Below, piece by piece: positions 29,472-38,619 of a DNA stretch of 40,937 nucleotides; the stretch's first letter is position 1; every line of letters starts with the position of its first letter. Made by a program: the position numbers and the translations under genes. The DNA is taken from positions 1 to 40,937 of the forward strand of contig JARFQU010000116.1 in the NCBI GenBank assembly GCA_029287595.1, in the 5' to 3' direction. This DNA comes from Halioglobus sp. GTDB lineage: Bacteria; Pseudomonadota; Gammaproteobacteria; Pseudomonadales; Halieaceae. The notes under the pieces were generated by a model, which searched no databases, had not been told where the DNA came from, and saw only the letters and a program-made list of their open reading frames with translations.

Positions 29472-29954
29472 TCAATAAATTTTCAGCTCAGCGGTCGCCG
29501 ATTTACAGTTGGGTACGTTGACGGTGTAGCGGTAGATGGCACTGGGCACGTCCTTCCCCTTCACCCGGCAGCGCAGCTTGCCTTTCTTGTTGCTCTTGAA
29601 ATTGCATTCGCTGCTGCCCTTCTGTACGAAGGGGTTTGCGCTACCCTGATCAAACGCAATGGAGAAAGCCTCCTTGTTTTTCATCTCCCAACTTATGTGC
29701 TTTTCCTGTCGGGTGCAGACACAGCCGGTCTCTTTTTGGCAGTTATCGCGTCCCTCGGCCTTTTTATTTTTGCAGTTGTCAGTGTCGCCCTTGAATACGG
29801 CCTTGACTTCGCATTGGCCGCCGCCCTCCGGTGTCACTACCTCCAGGCGCACTTTCTGTTCCACCGCTTCGGCTGTTGTCAGGGGACTGGCCAGTGCGGC
29901 TATCACCACCAGCGCCAGTTTTGCTGCCAGTCGGGGCATCTTGGATAGATTCAT
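29472..29954 (-). CDS. Exported cysteine-rich hypothetical protein
   Basis: The 160-residue product has a signal peptide (RLAAKLALVVIAALASPLTTAEA) and a basic mature part with eight cysteines (at QCEV, NCKN, NCQK, GCVC, ECNF, RCRV and NCKS). This suggests up to four disulfides in the periplasm or outside the cell. It contains no domain that I recognise. The Lys/Asn/Cys-rich middle (DNCKNKKAEGRDNCQKETGC) looks like a small ligand-binding or structural beta domain. ATG 29954 is preferred to GTG 29963 because GGAG lies 8 bases upstream. It lies 42 bases past fdxA on the same strand and converges on the ferredoxin. Confidence 0.7.
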   Translation of the reverse strand: MNLSKMPRLAAKLALVVIAALASPLTTAEAVEQKVRLEVVTPEGGGQCEVKAVFKGDTDNCKNKKAEGRDNCQKETGCVCTRQEKHISWEMKNKEAFSIAFDQGSANPFVQKGSSECNFKSNKKGKLRCRVKGKDVPSAIYRYTVNVPNCKSATAELKIY

Positions 29955-29996
29955 AATATACACTCCGGGGGAAGTTGGTTATGCGGGTGTGCTGAA

Positions 29997-30320
29997 TTAG
30001 CGCTGTAACAGGGCCAACTTGTTGGGCTTGCCTTTCCATTCCTCGGCGTCGGGCATGGGGTCTTTCATCTCGGTGATGCAGGGCCACACCTCTGCCAGTT
30101 CGGCGTTGAGTTCCAGGAAGACCTGCTGGTCTTCGGGTAACTCGTCTTCGGAGAAAATCGCGTCTACCGGGCACTCGGGCTCACACAGCGCGCAGTCAAT
30201 ACATTCATCAGGATGAATGACCAGAAAGTTTGGTCCCTCGTAAAAGCAGTCCACCGGACAGACTTCCACACAGTCCGTGTGTTTGCAGTTGATGCAATCT
30301 TCGCCTACAACAAATGTCAT
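29997..30320 (-). CDS. fdxA: 7Fe ferredoxin FdxA
   Basis: The 107-residue product is a close match to the Azotobacter vinelandii ferredoxin I type: [51 protein letters not shown]9, C17 and C50 should hold a [3Fe-4S] cluster, and C21, C40, C43 and C46 a [4Fe-4S] cluster; C12 and C25 are the usual free cysteines. The C-terminal [25 protein letters not shown] is also family-like. It is a cytoplasmic low-potential electron carrier. fdxA next to mutS and near rpoS is a familiar arrangement in pseudomonads. AGAGG precedes the ATG. Confidence 0.96.
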   Translation of the reverse strand: MTFVVGEDCINCKHTDCVEVCPVDCFYEGPNFLVIHPDECIDCALCEPECPVDAIFSEDELPEDQQVFLELNAELAEVWPCITEMKDPMPDAEEWKGKPNKLALLQR

Positions 30321-30408
30321 TTCTGAAAAGCCTCTTGAGTGGTATGCCCCGACTAAGGGGCGGTAGTTTACCCGTATGACGCCGGAAATTAAATCCCCAA
30401 TTTACTTC

Positions 30409-30494
30409 CACCAAGGGGGTCGCACCAAGGGGGTCAGGCCTATAATTGAGGGCTCCCGAGGGGGCCCTCAATTATAGGCCTGACCCCCTTGGTG
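30409..30494. repeat. Perfect 31-bp inverted repeat with 10-base loop, plus a 13-base direct repeat of its outer end
   Basis: The arms are 30423-30453 and 30464-30494, identical as reverse complements, with loop 30454-30463. The outer 13 bases CACCAAGGGGGTC occur once more just before the left arm (30409-30421). The arm contains GGTCAGGCC and TATAATTGAG. It lies between the mutS stop (30504) and the fdxA start (30320). No T-run follows, so a plain terminator is unlikely. It resembles a REP-like or MITE-like element, and no transposase is in the window. Confidence 0.9.
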
Positions 30495-30503
30495 CTCCAT
30501 CGG

Positions 30504-33080
30504 CTATGCCCCCATCGACTTTAAGTCGTAGAGCAGCTGCAGCGCCTCTCTGGGACTGAGGTCGTCCACATCCAGCGCCTCCAGTGCGGTGACGGCCGGG
30601 TGCGGTTCCGGACGGCTGAACAGGTCATTTTGAGCCGGTTGCACAGCCGGTGACGGGGTGACGCCGTGCCCTTCGGCGGGCCGCTGTGCTTCCAGTTCGC
30701 GCAATTTTTCCTGCGCCGCCGCCAACACCGGACCGGGAATGCCCGCCAGTTTGGCTACCTGCAGGCCGAAACTGCGATTGGCGGGGCCTTCCTGTATATG
30801 GTGCAGGAATACCACGTGGTCCTGGTGCTCGGTAGCGTCCAGATGCACATTGGCCATGGTGGGGCAGGTTTCAGGCAGGCTGGTCAACTCGAAATAGTGG
30901 GTCGCGAACAGGGTGAAAGCCCTTACCGAGCGAGCCAGTTGCACTGCGGCGGCCCAGGCCAGGCTGAGACCGTCGAAAGTGCTGGTGCCGCGGCCCACCT
31001 CGTCCATCAGCACCAGGCTACGGGGGGTGGCGTTGTGCAGAATGTTGGCCGTCTCGGTCATTTCCACCATGAAGGTAGAGCGCCCGGAGGCCAGGTCATC
31101 CGAGGACCCGATACGGGTGAAAATACGATCCATGGGTGACAGCGTGGCCGCCGTTGCAGGCACGTAACTGCCGATGTGAGCCAGCAGGGCAATGACCGCA
31201 TTCTGGCGCATGTAGGTGGACTTACCGCCCATATTGGGACCGGTAATCAGCAGCATACGGCGCTGGTCGTTGAGCAGCGTGTCGTTGGCGATAAAAGGCT
31301 CTTCCAGTACTTGCTCTACCACCAGGTGCCGGCCCTGGTTGATCTCCAGCATTGGCTCGCCGCAGAATCGCGGCTGGCACAGGCTGAGGCTGTCGGCGCG
31401 CTCAGCGAGATTGGCCAGTACATCGATTTCCGCTACCGCAGCGGCGGTATCCTGCAGTTGCGCCAGGTCTTCGTTGAGTCGCTCCAGCAGAGCGTCGTAC
31501 AGGGCCTTTTCCCGGGCCAGGGCCCGGCTCTTACTGGACAGGGCCTTGTCTTCAAAGGTTTTCAGTTCGGGGGTTATAAAACGCTCGGCATTCTTCAGGG
31601 TCTGGCGGCGTACATACTCCACCGGTGCCGCATCCGACTGGGACCGGCTGATCTCTATGTAGTAGCCGTGCACCCGGTTATACCCCACCTTGAGGGTGCT
31701 GATCCCGGTGGCCTCGCGTTCGCGCTGCTCGATCTGCAGCAAGTAGTCACCGGCGTTGCTGCTAATCTGGCGCAATTCATCCAGTTCCGCGTCGTAGCCA
31801 TCGGCGATAACACCGCCGTCGCGAATCACTACCGGCGGATTGTCGATGATGGCCCGTTGCAGCAGTTCGCACAGGGCCGGATAGTCCCCGGCCTGTTGGG
31901 ATAGCTGCGCCAGGCGCTGCGCGTCGCAGTGCTGCAGTTCTGCACGCAGGCGCGGCAGGGCAAACAGGGAGCTGGACAGGCGGGTGAGATCCCGCGGGCG
32001 GGCAGAGCGCAGTGCTACCCGGGTCAGTATGCGCTCCATATCTCCTATGGGTTTCAGGGCTTCCCGGACGGTCTCGTAATAGTAGTTGTTGCACAGGGCG
32101 CGTATGGCCGCTTGCCGCGCCTCCAGAATGCCGATATCGGTCAGTGGCCGGTGCAGCCAGCGGCGCAACAGCCGGCTGCCCATGGCGGTAACGCCCTTGT
32201 CCATGACCGAGAACAGGGTGTTGCTGTCCCCGCCGCTCATATTGATGTCGATTTCCAGATTGCGCCGCGTGGCGGCATCCAGGATCACGCTCTCGGACCG
32301 GCACTCGTTGCCCATACTGCGCAGGTGGGGCAGGTTGCCGCGCTGGGTATCTTTTACGTACTGCAGCAGGCAGCCGGCCGCACCGATGGCCAGGGTCAGG
32401 TCGTCACAGCCAAAGCCCTTCAGGTCATGGGTCTGGAACTGGGTATTCAGTGCCCGACGGGCGCCCTCGTGGTCGAACTCCCACTCCGGTTGGCAGCGCG
32501 CGCCGCTGCGCCCGGTGACCGCGGTGTGCCCTATGGTTTCCTGGTAAAGGGTTTCCGCCGGATCCAGCCGTTGCAACTCGCCGGTCAAGGCCTCCTCCCC
32601 GGCTACTTCCAGCACCTGGAAGCGTCCGGTACTCAGGTCGAGGTAGGCTAGACCGAAGTTGTCTCCCTGTTGTGATACTGCCAGCAGCAGATTGTCGGCG
32701 CGCTCTTCCAGCAGCGCCTCATCCGACAGGGTGCCCGGGGTGATGACGCGCACTACCTTGCGATCCACCGGGCCCTTGCTGGTGGCCGGATCGCCTATCT
32801 GTTCGGCAATGGCCACGGAAACCCCGGCTTTCACCAGTCGCGCCAGGTATCCCTCTGCGGCGTGGTAGGGCACCCCACACATGGGGATGGGTTCCCCGGC
32901 GGATTTGCCGCGGGCGGTCAGCGTAATATCCAGCAGCTGGGCCGCCCGTTTGGCGTCGTCGTAAAACAGTTCATAGAAGTCACCCATGCGGTAAAAAACT
33001 AGGTCCCGGGGGTGGTCCGCCTTGATGCGCAGGTATTGCACCATCATCGGGGTGTGCTGCTGGTCTTTGACTTGGCTCAC
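30504..33080 (-). CDS. mutS: DNA mismatch repair protein MutS
   Basis: MutS recognises mismatches and starts repair with MutL. The 858-residue product has the N-terminal mismatch-contact motif [12 protein letters not shown], a connector, the lever and clamp helices, and the ATPase domain. The ATPase has Walker [36 protein letters not shown] and Walker [22 protein letters not shown]. The C-terminal [16 protein letters not shown] helix is the tetramerisation type. The start is GTG 33080 ([13 protein letters not shown]). It follows rlmA by 87 bases on the same strand, so they may be co-transcribed. Confidence 0.98.
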   Translation of the reverse strand: MSQVKDQQHTPMMVQYLRIKADHPRDLVFYRMGDFYELFYDDAKRAAQLLDITLTARGKSAGEPIPMCGVPYHAAEGYLARLVKAGVSVAIAEQIGDPATSKGPVDRKVVRVITPGTLSDEALLEERADNLLLAVSQQGDNFGLAYLDLSTGRFQVLEVAGEEALTGELQRLDPAETLYQETIGHTAVTGRSGARCQPEWEFDHEGARRALNTQFQTHDLKGFGCDDLTLAIGAAGCLLQYVKDTQRGNLPHLRSMGNECRSESVILDAATRRNLEIDINMSGGDSNTLFSVMDKGVTAMGSRLLRRWLHRPLTDIGILEARQAAIRALCNNYYYETVREALKPIGDMERILTRVALRSARPRDLTRLSSSLFALPRLRAELQHCDAQRLAQLSQQAGDYPALCELLQRAIIDNPPVVIRDGGVIADGYDAELDELRQISSNAGDYLLQIEQREREATGISTLKVGYNRVHGYYIEISRSQSDAAPVEYVRRQTLKNAERFITPELKTFEDKALSSKSRALAREKALYDALLERLNEDLAQLQDTAAAVAEIDVLANLAERADSLSLCQPRFCGEPMLEINQGRHLVVEQVLEEPFIANDTLLNDQRRMLLITGPNMGGKSTYMRQNAVIALLAHIGSYVPATAATLSPMDRIFTRIGSSDDLASGRSTFMVEMTETANILHNATPRSLVLMDEVGRGTSTFDGLSLAWAAAVQLARSVRAFTLFATHYFELTSLPETCPTMANVHLDATEHQDHVVFLHHIQEGPANRSFGLQVAKLAGIPGPVLAAAQEKLRELEAQRPAEGHGVTPSPAVQPAQNDLFSRPEPHPAVTALEALDVDDLSPREALQLLYDLKSMGA

Positions 33081-33167
33081 TGCTACTCGTGGTCTTTCGC
33101 GGATAGGGCTTGAAAGGCCAGATTGTACGCCAATGCCCGTTCCAGGTCTCGCCTCAGGCGCGGTGTT

Positions 33168-34037
33168 TTACAGTCGGATGGGGGACTGTAGCAGCTCAAA
33201 TACCACATCGACGCCAAGTGCCAGTTCATTCAGGGTGCGCACCCGTTCCTTGCCTTGGGCACTGGCGCGAAACAGGTGTGGGGTCATCGAGAGCAATTGG
33301 TCGATGGAGGCCTGGTCGGGCAGTGATATGGTGTGGCGGTGGGCAAGCTGCGACAGTTGCCTGAACCCGGCTCGTACTGCTGCGGCAGCCTGGTTGGAAT
33401 CGGTAAGACGCACGTCAGGGTAAATGATTTCCCGCAGCTCCAGCAGGTGCCTCGGGCCGGCATGGACCAGCACCAGGGTGCCCCCGGGCCTCAGCACGCG
33501 CAGAAATTCGGCGTATTCGGGAAATCCAAACAGGCTTAGCAGGACATCCACAGAGTGGTCTGCCAGGGGGATGTGACGGTTACTGGCTACCAGCCAGGTG
33601 GCCGGAAGGCGTTTTGTGGCGGCCTGTATGGCCCATTTGGATATATCGAAACCCAGTATGCTGGCCGGTGTCGTGCGCTCATGCCGCAGGGCAGAAGCCA
33701 GTTGCTGCAGGTAATAGCCCTCGCCACACCCAGCGTCGACGATGAAAGGCGCGTTCGCCCGCACATCCGCCTTGCATAGCGGCACTACCAGCTGTGCCAA
33801 GTCATCGGCGATGGCCTGGTAATGGCCCGCCTCGAGGAATGCCCGCCGCGCCGAGATCATGGTCTTATTGTCCCCGGGATCACGGGAGCGCTTGTCCGCG
33901 GCTCCCAGCAGGTTGACGTATCCCTGGCGGGCGATATCAAAGCTGTGGCCTGCGGCGCAGCGCAGGCAGGCGCCGTGTTGTTCAAAGGGTTGGCTGTCCA
34001 GGGGGCAGCGCAGGGCGGGGTGGGGCATGAATTTCAT
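33168..34037 (-). CDS. rlmA: 23S rRNA (guanine745-N1)-methyltransferase RlmA-like
   Basis: The 289-residue product matches RlmA/RrmA: an N-terminal zinc-ribbon-like part, then CAAGHSFDIARQGYVNLL, RSRDPGDNKTMISARRAFLEAGHYQAIADDL, and an AdoMet-binding core IVDAGCGEGYYLQQL. Later motifs are LGFDISKWAIQAATKRLP and GGTLVLVHAGPRHLLELREIIY. The zinc ligands are altered: C11 pairs with D14 where E. coli has a second Cys, while C24, C27 and H31 are present, so C24 may replace it. The methylated base is expected to be G745 of 23S rRNA. ATG 34037 or ATG 34028 may be the start. Confidence 0.88.
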   Translation of the reverse strand: MKFMPHPALRCPLDSQPFEQHGACLRCAAGHSFDIARQGYVNLLGAADKRSRDPGDNKTMISARRAFLEAGHYQAIADDLAQLVVPLCKADVRANAPFIVDAGCGEGYYLQQLASALRHERTTPASILGFDISKWAIQAATKRLPATWLVASNRHIPLADHSVDVLLSLFGFPEYAEFLRVLRPGGTLVLVHAGPRHLLELREIIYPDVRLTDSNQAAAAVRAGFRQLSQLAHRHTISLPDQASIDQLLSMTPHLFRASAQGKERVRTLNELALGVDVVFELLQSPIRL

Positions 34038-34113
34038 TTGCGGTTTCCGGGCACGAAGTTTCTGGGGCCTTGGCTTTGCCTTTCCTCAGGCTCTGGCGTG
34101 CCGGGGCAATGCC

Positions 34114-34119
34114 TATACT
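34114..34119 (+). promoter_or_regulatory. Candidate -10 element (CTATACT) upstream of the DUF1653 gene
   Basis: GCCTATACTA lies in the 208-base spacer between divergent rlmA and the DUF1653 gene. It would give a leader of about 120 bases. No clear -35 is seen. It is the third of four such elements in the window. Confidence 0.3.
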
Positions 34120-34245
34120 ACACCTTGTGGGCGAGCGGGGTGGCGAGCAGCTGTAGCGCCGGGGTCACTGCATTTTTTTGCGAAAATACCATTGACGCGC
34201 CAATGCCCCGTTGGGAGTATGTCCAGCCAACTTCAGGAACCGATT

Positions 34246-34479
34246 ATGAGTTTAAAGCCAGGTAAATACCGGCACTTCAAGGGTGGCGAATACGCGGTGT
34301 ACGGTGTGGCAACCCACTCTGAAACCCGGGAGCCCATGGTGGTCTACAGGCCGCTGTATGGCGAGGGTGCACTTTGGGTGAGGCCGTTGGCCATGTTCCA
34401 GGAAACCGTGCAGCATGATAAGCGGACGGTGTCGCGCTTCGAATTTATCACCGCCATGGAGCTGCCGCCGTTCGATTAA
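34246..34479 (+). CDS. DUF1653 domain protein
   Basis: A 77-residue cytoplasmic protein made of one DUF1653 domain: LKPGKYRHFKGGEYAVYGVATHSETREPMVVYRPLYGEGALWVRPLAMFQETV, with a C-terminal RFEFI. The GKYRHFKG, VYRPLYG and LWVRP motifs are the family signature. Function is unknown; members are common small proteins with a beta-barrel-like fold. The ATG at 34246 is chosen (AGGA 8 bases upstream). The frame is open upstream to 33859, but that part is antisense to rlmA. The stop lies 138 bases before frmA. Confidence 0.87.
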   Translation: MSLKPGKYRHFKGGEYAVYGVATHSETREPMVVYRPLYGEGALWVRPLAMFQETVQHDKRTVSRFEFITAMELPPFD

Positions 34480-34522
34480 ATGTTATTTAACCCGGTAATT
34501 CCGACTTTTGACCTGTCGTTTC

Positions 34523-34566
34523 GCGGTAAATACCGCAATTGATTTCTATTATTTGAGCGATACCGC
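34523..34566. promoter_or_regulatory. Candidate operator upstream of frmA: GCGGTA-AA-TACCGC plus a third TACCGC
   Basis: A perfect 6-bp-arm palindrome (34523-34536) is followed 30 bases on by another TACCGC (34561-34566, inside GATACCGCTATC). A TATAAC at 34583-34588 could be the -10, which would put the third copy at about -35 and the palindrome centre near -65. That layout suits an activator or repressor of the formaldehyde genes. The regulator is not in the window. Confidence 0.4.
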
Positions 34567-34617
34567 TATCCTTGGTGTCTTTTATAACAACCTTATTCAA
34601 GCGGGAGAAATGTGACC

Positions 34618-35724
34618 ATGAAAACACGCGCAGCAGTCGCCTTTGAGGCTGGCAAACCACTGGAAATCGTCGAAGTTGACCTGGAGGGGCCGCGCCAGGG
34701 GGAAGTGCTGGTAGAGATCAAGGCCACCGGCGTCTGCCATACGGATGCCTTTACCCTGTCAGGAGATGATCCAGAAGGTGCTTTCCCCGCGATACTGGGC
34801 CACGAGGGCGCGGGTATTGTGGTGGAGGTGGCTCCCGGCGTGACCAGCCTCAAGCCCGGTGATCATGTGATACCCCTGTATACTCCCGAGTGTAGAGAGT
34901 GTGATTTCTGCCTGCATCCCAAGACCAACCTGTGCCAGTCCATTCGTGAGACCCAGGGCCGGGGCGTCATGCCCGACGGCAGCAGCCGCTTCTCGCTGGA
35001 TGGCAAGCCCATCCTGCACTATATGGGTTGTTCCACTTTCTCCAATTACACGGTAATGCCGGAGATTGCACTGGCCAAGGTGCGCGAGGACGCGCCCTTC
35101 GACAAGATCTGCTATATCGGCTGCGGCGTGACCACCGGAATTGGCGCAGTGGCTTTCACCATGGGGGTCGAGGCTGGCTCCACCGTGGCGGTATTCGGGC
35201 TGGGCGGTATCGGTCTCAACGTGATTCAGGGCGCGCGGCTGGTTGGCGCCACGCGCATTATCGGTGTCGATCTCAACGCGGACAAAGTCCCCCTGGCAAC
35301 GAAATTCGGGATGACCGATTTTGTGAACCCGTCTGAAGTGGACGATGTGGTAGGCCATCTGGTGGAGTTGACCGGCGGTGGCGTGGACTACAGTTTCGAG
35401 TGCATTGGCAATGTGAATGTGATGCGCCAGGCGCTGGAGTGCTGTCACAAGGGTTGGGGCGAGAGCTGTATCATCGGTGTGGCCGGCGCGGGACAGGAGA
35501 TTGCCACCCGCCCGTTCCAGTTGGTCACGGGGCGCTCCTGGCGCGGCACCGCTTTCGGTGGTGCACGCGGGCGCACTGACGTGCCGAAGATCGTCGACTG
35601 GTATATGGATGGCAAGATCAATATCGACGACCTGATTACCCACACCATGCCGCTGGAGGATATCAACAAGGCCTTCGACCTGATGCACTCGGGTGAAAGT
35701 ATTCGCTCCGTCGTACAGTATTGA
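34618..35724 (+). CDS. frmA: S-(hydroxymethyl)glutathione dehydrogenase (class III alcohol dehydrogenase)
   Basis: FrmA (AdhC) oxidises the spontaneous adduct of formaldehyde and glutathione with NAD+ to S-formylglutathione. The 368-residue product has the catalytic zinc ligands C40 (GVCHTDAF), H62-E63 (GHEGAG) and C169 (IGCGVTTG), and the structural zinc Cys cluster C92, C95, C98, C106 ([16 protein letters not shown]). The nucleotide motif is [22 protein letters not shown], and [28 protein letters not shown] follows. ATG 34618 is preferred to GTG 34612. fghA follows after 13 bases, so the first two steps of glutathione-linked formaldehyde oxidation are coupled. Confidence 0.97.
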   Translation: MKTRAAVAFEAGKPLEIVEVDLEGPRQGEVLVEIKATGVCHTDAFTLSGDDPEGAFPAILGHEGAGIVVEVAPGVTSLKPGDHVIPLYTPECRECDFCLHPKTNLCQSIRETQGRGVMPDGSSRFSLDGKPILHYMGCSTFSNYTVMPEIALAKVREDAPFDKICYIGCGVTTGIGAVAFTMGVEAGSTVAVFGLGGIGLNVIQGARLVGATRIIGVDLNADKVPLATKFGMTDFVNPSEVDDVVGHLVELTGGGVDYSFECIGNVNVMRQALECCHKGWGESCIIGVAGAGQEIATRPFQLVTGRSWRGTAFGGARGRTDVPKIVDWYMDGKINIDDLITHTMPLEDINKAFDLMHSGESIRSVVQY

Positions 35725-35737
35725 GAGGGGTGAATTG

Positions 35738-36571
35738 ATGGAGCGGATAGGCGCCAATACCTGCTTCGGCGGTCAGCAACTGCGTTACTCCCACGCGTCC
35801 GCCGTGCTGGGTTGTGATATGACCTTCTCGATTTTCCTGCCGCCCCAGGCCCGGCAGGGCAAGGTGCCGGTACTGTATTGGCTGTCTGGTTTGACCTGCA
35901 CCGATGAGAACTTTGTGACCAAGGCCGGCGCGCAGCGCTACGCCGCGGAGTTGGGCATTGCGATCGTCACCCCGGATACCAGCCCGCGCGGAGAGGGTGT
36001 GCCGGATGACCCCGAACAGGCCTATGATTTCGGCCTGGGCGCGGGTTTCTATGTCAATGCCACGCAGGCCCCCTGGAGCGATCACTACCGCATGTACGAC
36101 TACATCAGCTGTGAATTACCCGCATTGGTGGCGGCGGAGTTTCCGGTGGATGACTCGCGGGTGAGTATTTCGGGGCACTCCATGGGAGGGCACGGGGCGT
36201 TGACGATTGCACTGAAAAACCCGGGCCGCTTCAAGTCTGTTTCCGCCTTTGCACCCATTTGTTCGCCGCTGCACTGCCCCTGGGGCGAAAAAGCCCTGGG
36301 TAATTACCTGGGTGACGATCGTGAGGCGTGGGCGCAGTATGATACTTGCGCCCTGTTATCCCTGGCCTCAGAGCGCTTGCCGATACTGGTAGACCAGGGC
36401 GATGCCGACAATTTCCTGGAGGAGCAGCTGCAAACACCGCTGCTGGAGCAGGCCGCTCAAGAAGCGGATTACCCCATGACGATCCGCATGCAACCGGGTT
36501 ACGACCACAGTTATTTTTTCATTGCGTCTTTTATAGGCGAGCATCTGGCCTTCCACGCCGCAAACCTGTAA
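35738..36571 (+). CDS. fghA: S-formylglutathione hydrolase
   Basis: FghA (FrmB) hydrolyses S-formylglutathione to formate and glutathione. The 277-residue alpha/beta hydrolase has the nucleophile S148 in [10 protein letters not shown], the acid in DQGDADNF and the His in GYDHSYFF. It also has the family segments [27 protein letters not shown] (with the conserved Cys54) and [12 protein letters not shown]. The start is ATG 35738 with GAGAGGGG upstream; an open frame begins earlier within frmA. Its product, formate, is the substrate of the fds genes 68 bases downstream. Confidence 0.96.
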   Translation: MERIGANTCFGGQQLRYSHASAVLGCDMTFSIFLPPQARQGKVPVLYWLSGLTCTDENFVTKAGAQRYAAELGIAIVTPDTSPRGEGVPDDPEQAYDFGLGAGFYVNATQAPWSDHYRMYDYISCELPALVAAEFPVDDSRVSISGHSMGGHGALTIALKNPGRFKSVSAFAPICSPLHCPWGEKALGNYLGDDREAWAQYDTCALLSLASERLPILVDQGDADNFLEEQLQTPLLEQAAQEADYPMTIRMQPGYDHSYFFIASFIGEHLAFHAANL

Positions 36572-36591
36572 CCGGGCTGCGCTGGAAGACC

Positions 36592-36597
36592 TATACT
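36592..36597 (+). promoter_or_regulatory. Candidate -10 element (CTATACT) upstream of fdsG
   Basis: C followed by TATACT lies 42 bases before the GTG of fdsG in the 67-base spacer after fghA. A separate promoter for the fds genes is therefore possible, in addition to read-through from frmA. No matching -35 is seen. Confidence 0.3.
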
Positions 36598-36638
36598 GAA
36601 AAGCCAGGGTGCGACCGAGACCCTTAGCGAGGAATCCA

Positions 36639-37097
36639 GTGTCAACAGAGCAAGCCATGGCGCCACTGCTGGAGGTATACCGTAGCCAACCGGGTGGTCT
36701 GTTGCCCCTGTTGCATGCGGTGCAGCAGGCGCTGGGTTATATACCCCCAGAAGCGATCCCGGATATCGCCCGGGCAATGAACCTGTCGCGGGCGGAGGTG
36801 CACGGTGTTATCAGTTTCTACCATGATTTTCGCGCAGAGCCGGCGGGGCGTCACACCCTGCAAATCTGCAGAGCAGAGGCCTGCCAGGCGATGGGCTCGC
36901 GCGACCTGGAAAATCACGCGCGACGCAGTCTGGCCATCGACTTCGGTGAAACCACCGCTGATGGCGCCGTTACCCTGGAACCGGTGTACTGCTTGGGTAA
37001 CTGCGCCTGCTCCCCCTCGGTGCGCATCGACGACTGCGTCTATGCCCGGGTAGACCCTGCCAGGCTGGATGCACTGCTGGCGGAATTGGGGGACTAG
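36639..37097 (+). CDS. fdsG: NAD-dependent formate dehydrogenase gamma subunit ([2Fe-2S], NuoE-like)
   Basis: The 152-residue product belongs to the NuoE/HoxE/FdsG thioredoxin-like [2Fe-2S] family. Ligands are C77-x4-C82 (CRAEAC) and C118-x3-C122 (CLGNC). Helical N-terminal segments are LPLLHAVQQALGYIPPEAIPDIARAMNLSRAEVHGVISFYHDF. In the FDH complex it carries an electron relay next to the FMN subunit. The start is GTG 36639 with GAGG upstream. It is followed 4 bases later by fdsB, the usual fdsGBA order seen in Cupriavidus and Rhodobacter. Confidence 0.93.
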   Translation: MSTEQAMAPLLEVYRSQPGGLLPLLHAVQQALGYIPPEAIPDIARAMNLSRAEVHGVISFYHDFRAEPAGRHTLQICRAEACQAMGSRDLENHARRSLAIDFGETTADGAVTLEPVYCLGNCACSPSVRIDDCVYARVDPARLDALLAELGD

Positions 37098-37101
37098 CCG
37101 C

Positions 37102-38619
37102 ATGCGTATCTATGTTCCCAGTGATACCACCGCCGTTGCCCTGGGCGCTGATGCAGTGGCCGCCGCGGTGCAGGCAGAGGCGCAGCGACGTGGGCTCGAG
37201 CTCGTTCGCAATGGTTCGCGCGGCATGTTCGCCGTTGAACCCCTGGTGGAAGTGGAAGTGCAGGGGCTGCGCACCGCTTATGGTCCGGTCAGTGCTGGCG
37301 ATGTGTCGGGTTTGCTCGATGCGCTGGAAAGCGGTGCCGATCAGCATGCGTTATTTCTGGGCCCGGTGGCGGACATTCCCTGGCTGGCCTCCCAGCAGCG
37401 CCTGACCTTCGCGCGAGCGGGGGAAGGTGACCCACTGTGCCTGGACACTTACCGTACCCTGGGTGGATTTGCCGGCCTGGAAACAGCGCTGCAAATGGCA
37501 CCGGTGGCTGTTGTGGCCGCTGTGACTGACTCCGGTCTGCGCGGACGCGGCGGCGCCGCATTCCCGGCGGGTATCAAGTGGCAGACCGTGCTGGATACGC
37601 CGGCATCGCAGAAATACATCGTCTGCAACGCCGATGAGGGCGACTCCGGCACCTTCGCGGATCGCCTGTTGCTGGAGGCGGACCCCTACCAGTTGCTGGA
37701 AGGCATGGCGATAGCGGGTGTGGCGGTGGGCGCCACCCTGGGCTATATCTACCTGCGCTCGGAATACCCCCTGGCACTGCGCGTATTGCAGGATGCGATT
37801 TCACGGGCGACGGCGGCGGGCTACCTGGGTGATGACATTCGCGGTAGCGGCAGAAATTTTCATGTTGAGGTGCGCCTGGGCGCGGGGGCCTATATCTGCG
37901 GTGAGGAAACCGCGCTGCTGGAGAGCCTGGAAGGCCGGCGCGGCGTGGTGCGCGCGAAACCGCCGTTACCGGCGATAGAGGGATTGTTCGGCCTGCCGAC
38001 GGTCGTCAACAACGTGCTGACCCTGGCGGCGGTTACCACGGTGCTGGCGCAGGGCGCGCCGTACTACCGGGACTTTGGCAGCGGTCGCTCCCGCGGCACC
38101 CTGACCCTGCAACTGGCAGGCAATGTACGTCAGGGCGGCCTGGTGGAAATTCCCTTTGGGGCCACCTTGCGCGAGGTTGTGGATGAATACGCTGGTGGAA
38201 CGTTCAGCGGCAGACCCATGCGCGCCATCCAGGTAGGTGGCCCACTGGGTGCATACCTGCCCGAGGGGCAGTGGGATATCCCGCTGGACTATGAAGCCTT
38301 TGCCGCCGCGGGTGCTATGCTGGGTCACGGTGGTGTGGTGGTGTTCGATGATACGGTGGACATGAGCGCCCAGGCGCGCTTTGCCATGGCGTTCTGTGTC
38401 GAGGAATCCTGTGGCAAGTGCACGCCCTGTCGCATCGGTGCCATACGCGGCGTTGAAGTGATCGATAAAATCATCGCGCGGGAGGCACCGCAGGAGAACA
38501 CCGCACTGTTACAGGATTTATGTGACACCATGGAGCAGGGCTCCCTGTGCGCCATGGGTGGGTTAACCCCCAATCCGGTGCGCAGCGCGTTAGAATATTT
38601 TCCGGAGGACTTTGTCTGA
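37102..38619 (+). CDS. fdsB: NAD-dependent formate dehydrogenase beta subunit (FMN/NAD-binding, NuoF-like)
   Basis: The 505-residue product resembles NuoF fused to a short N-terminal ferredoxin-like extension (about 1-110). It has the FMN/NAD-binding stretches SGLRGRGGAAFPAGIKW (144-160), VCNADEGDSGTFADR and GAGAYICGEETALLESLEGRRG. The [4Fe-4S] motif is C437-x2-C440-x2-C443 (ESCGKCTPC), with a fourth Cys in the LCAMGG stretch. It passes electrons from the formate-oxidising subunit to NAD+. The stop TGA shares its last base with the fdsA ATG, indicating tight coupling. Confidence 0.95.
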   Translation: MRIYVPSDTTAVALGADAVAAAVQAEAQRRGLELVRNGSRGMFAVEPLVEVEVQGLRTAYGPVSAGDVSGLLDALESGADQHALFLGPVADIPWLASQQRLTFARAGEGDPLCLDTYRTLGGFAGLETALQMAPVAVVAAVTDSGLRGRGGAAFPAGIKWQTVLDTPASQKYIVCNADEGDSGTFADRLLLEADPYQLLEGMAIAGVAVGATLGYIYLRSEYPLALRVLQDAISRATAAGYLGDDIRGSGRNFHVEVRLGAGAYICGEETALLESLEGRRGVVRAKPPLPAIEGLFGLPTVVNNVLTLAAVTTVLAQGAPYYRDFGSGRSRGTLTLQLAGNVRQGGLVEIPFGATLREVVDEYAGGTFSGRPMRAIQVGGPLGAYLPEGQWDIPLDYEAFAAAGAMLGHGGVVVFDDTVDMSAQARFAMAFCVEESCGKCTPCRIGAIRGVEVIDKIIAREAPQENTALLQDLCDTMEQGSLCAMGGLTPNPVRSALEYFPEDFV

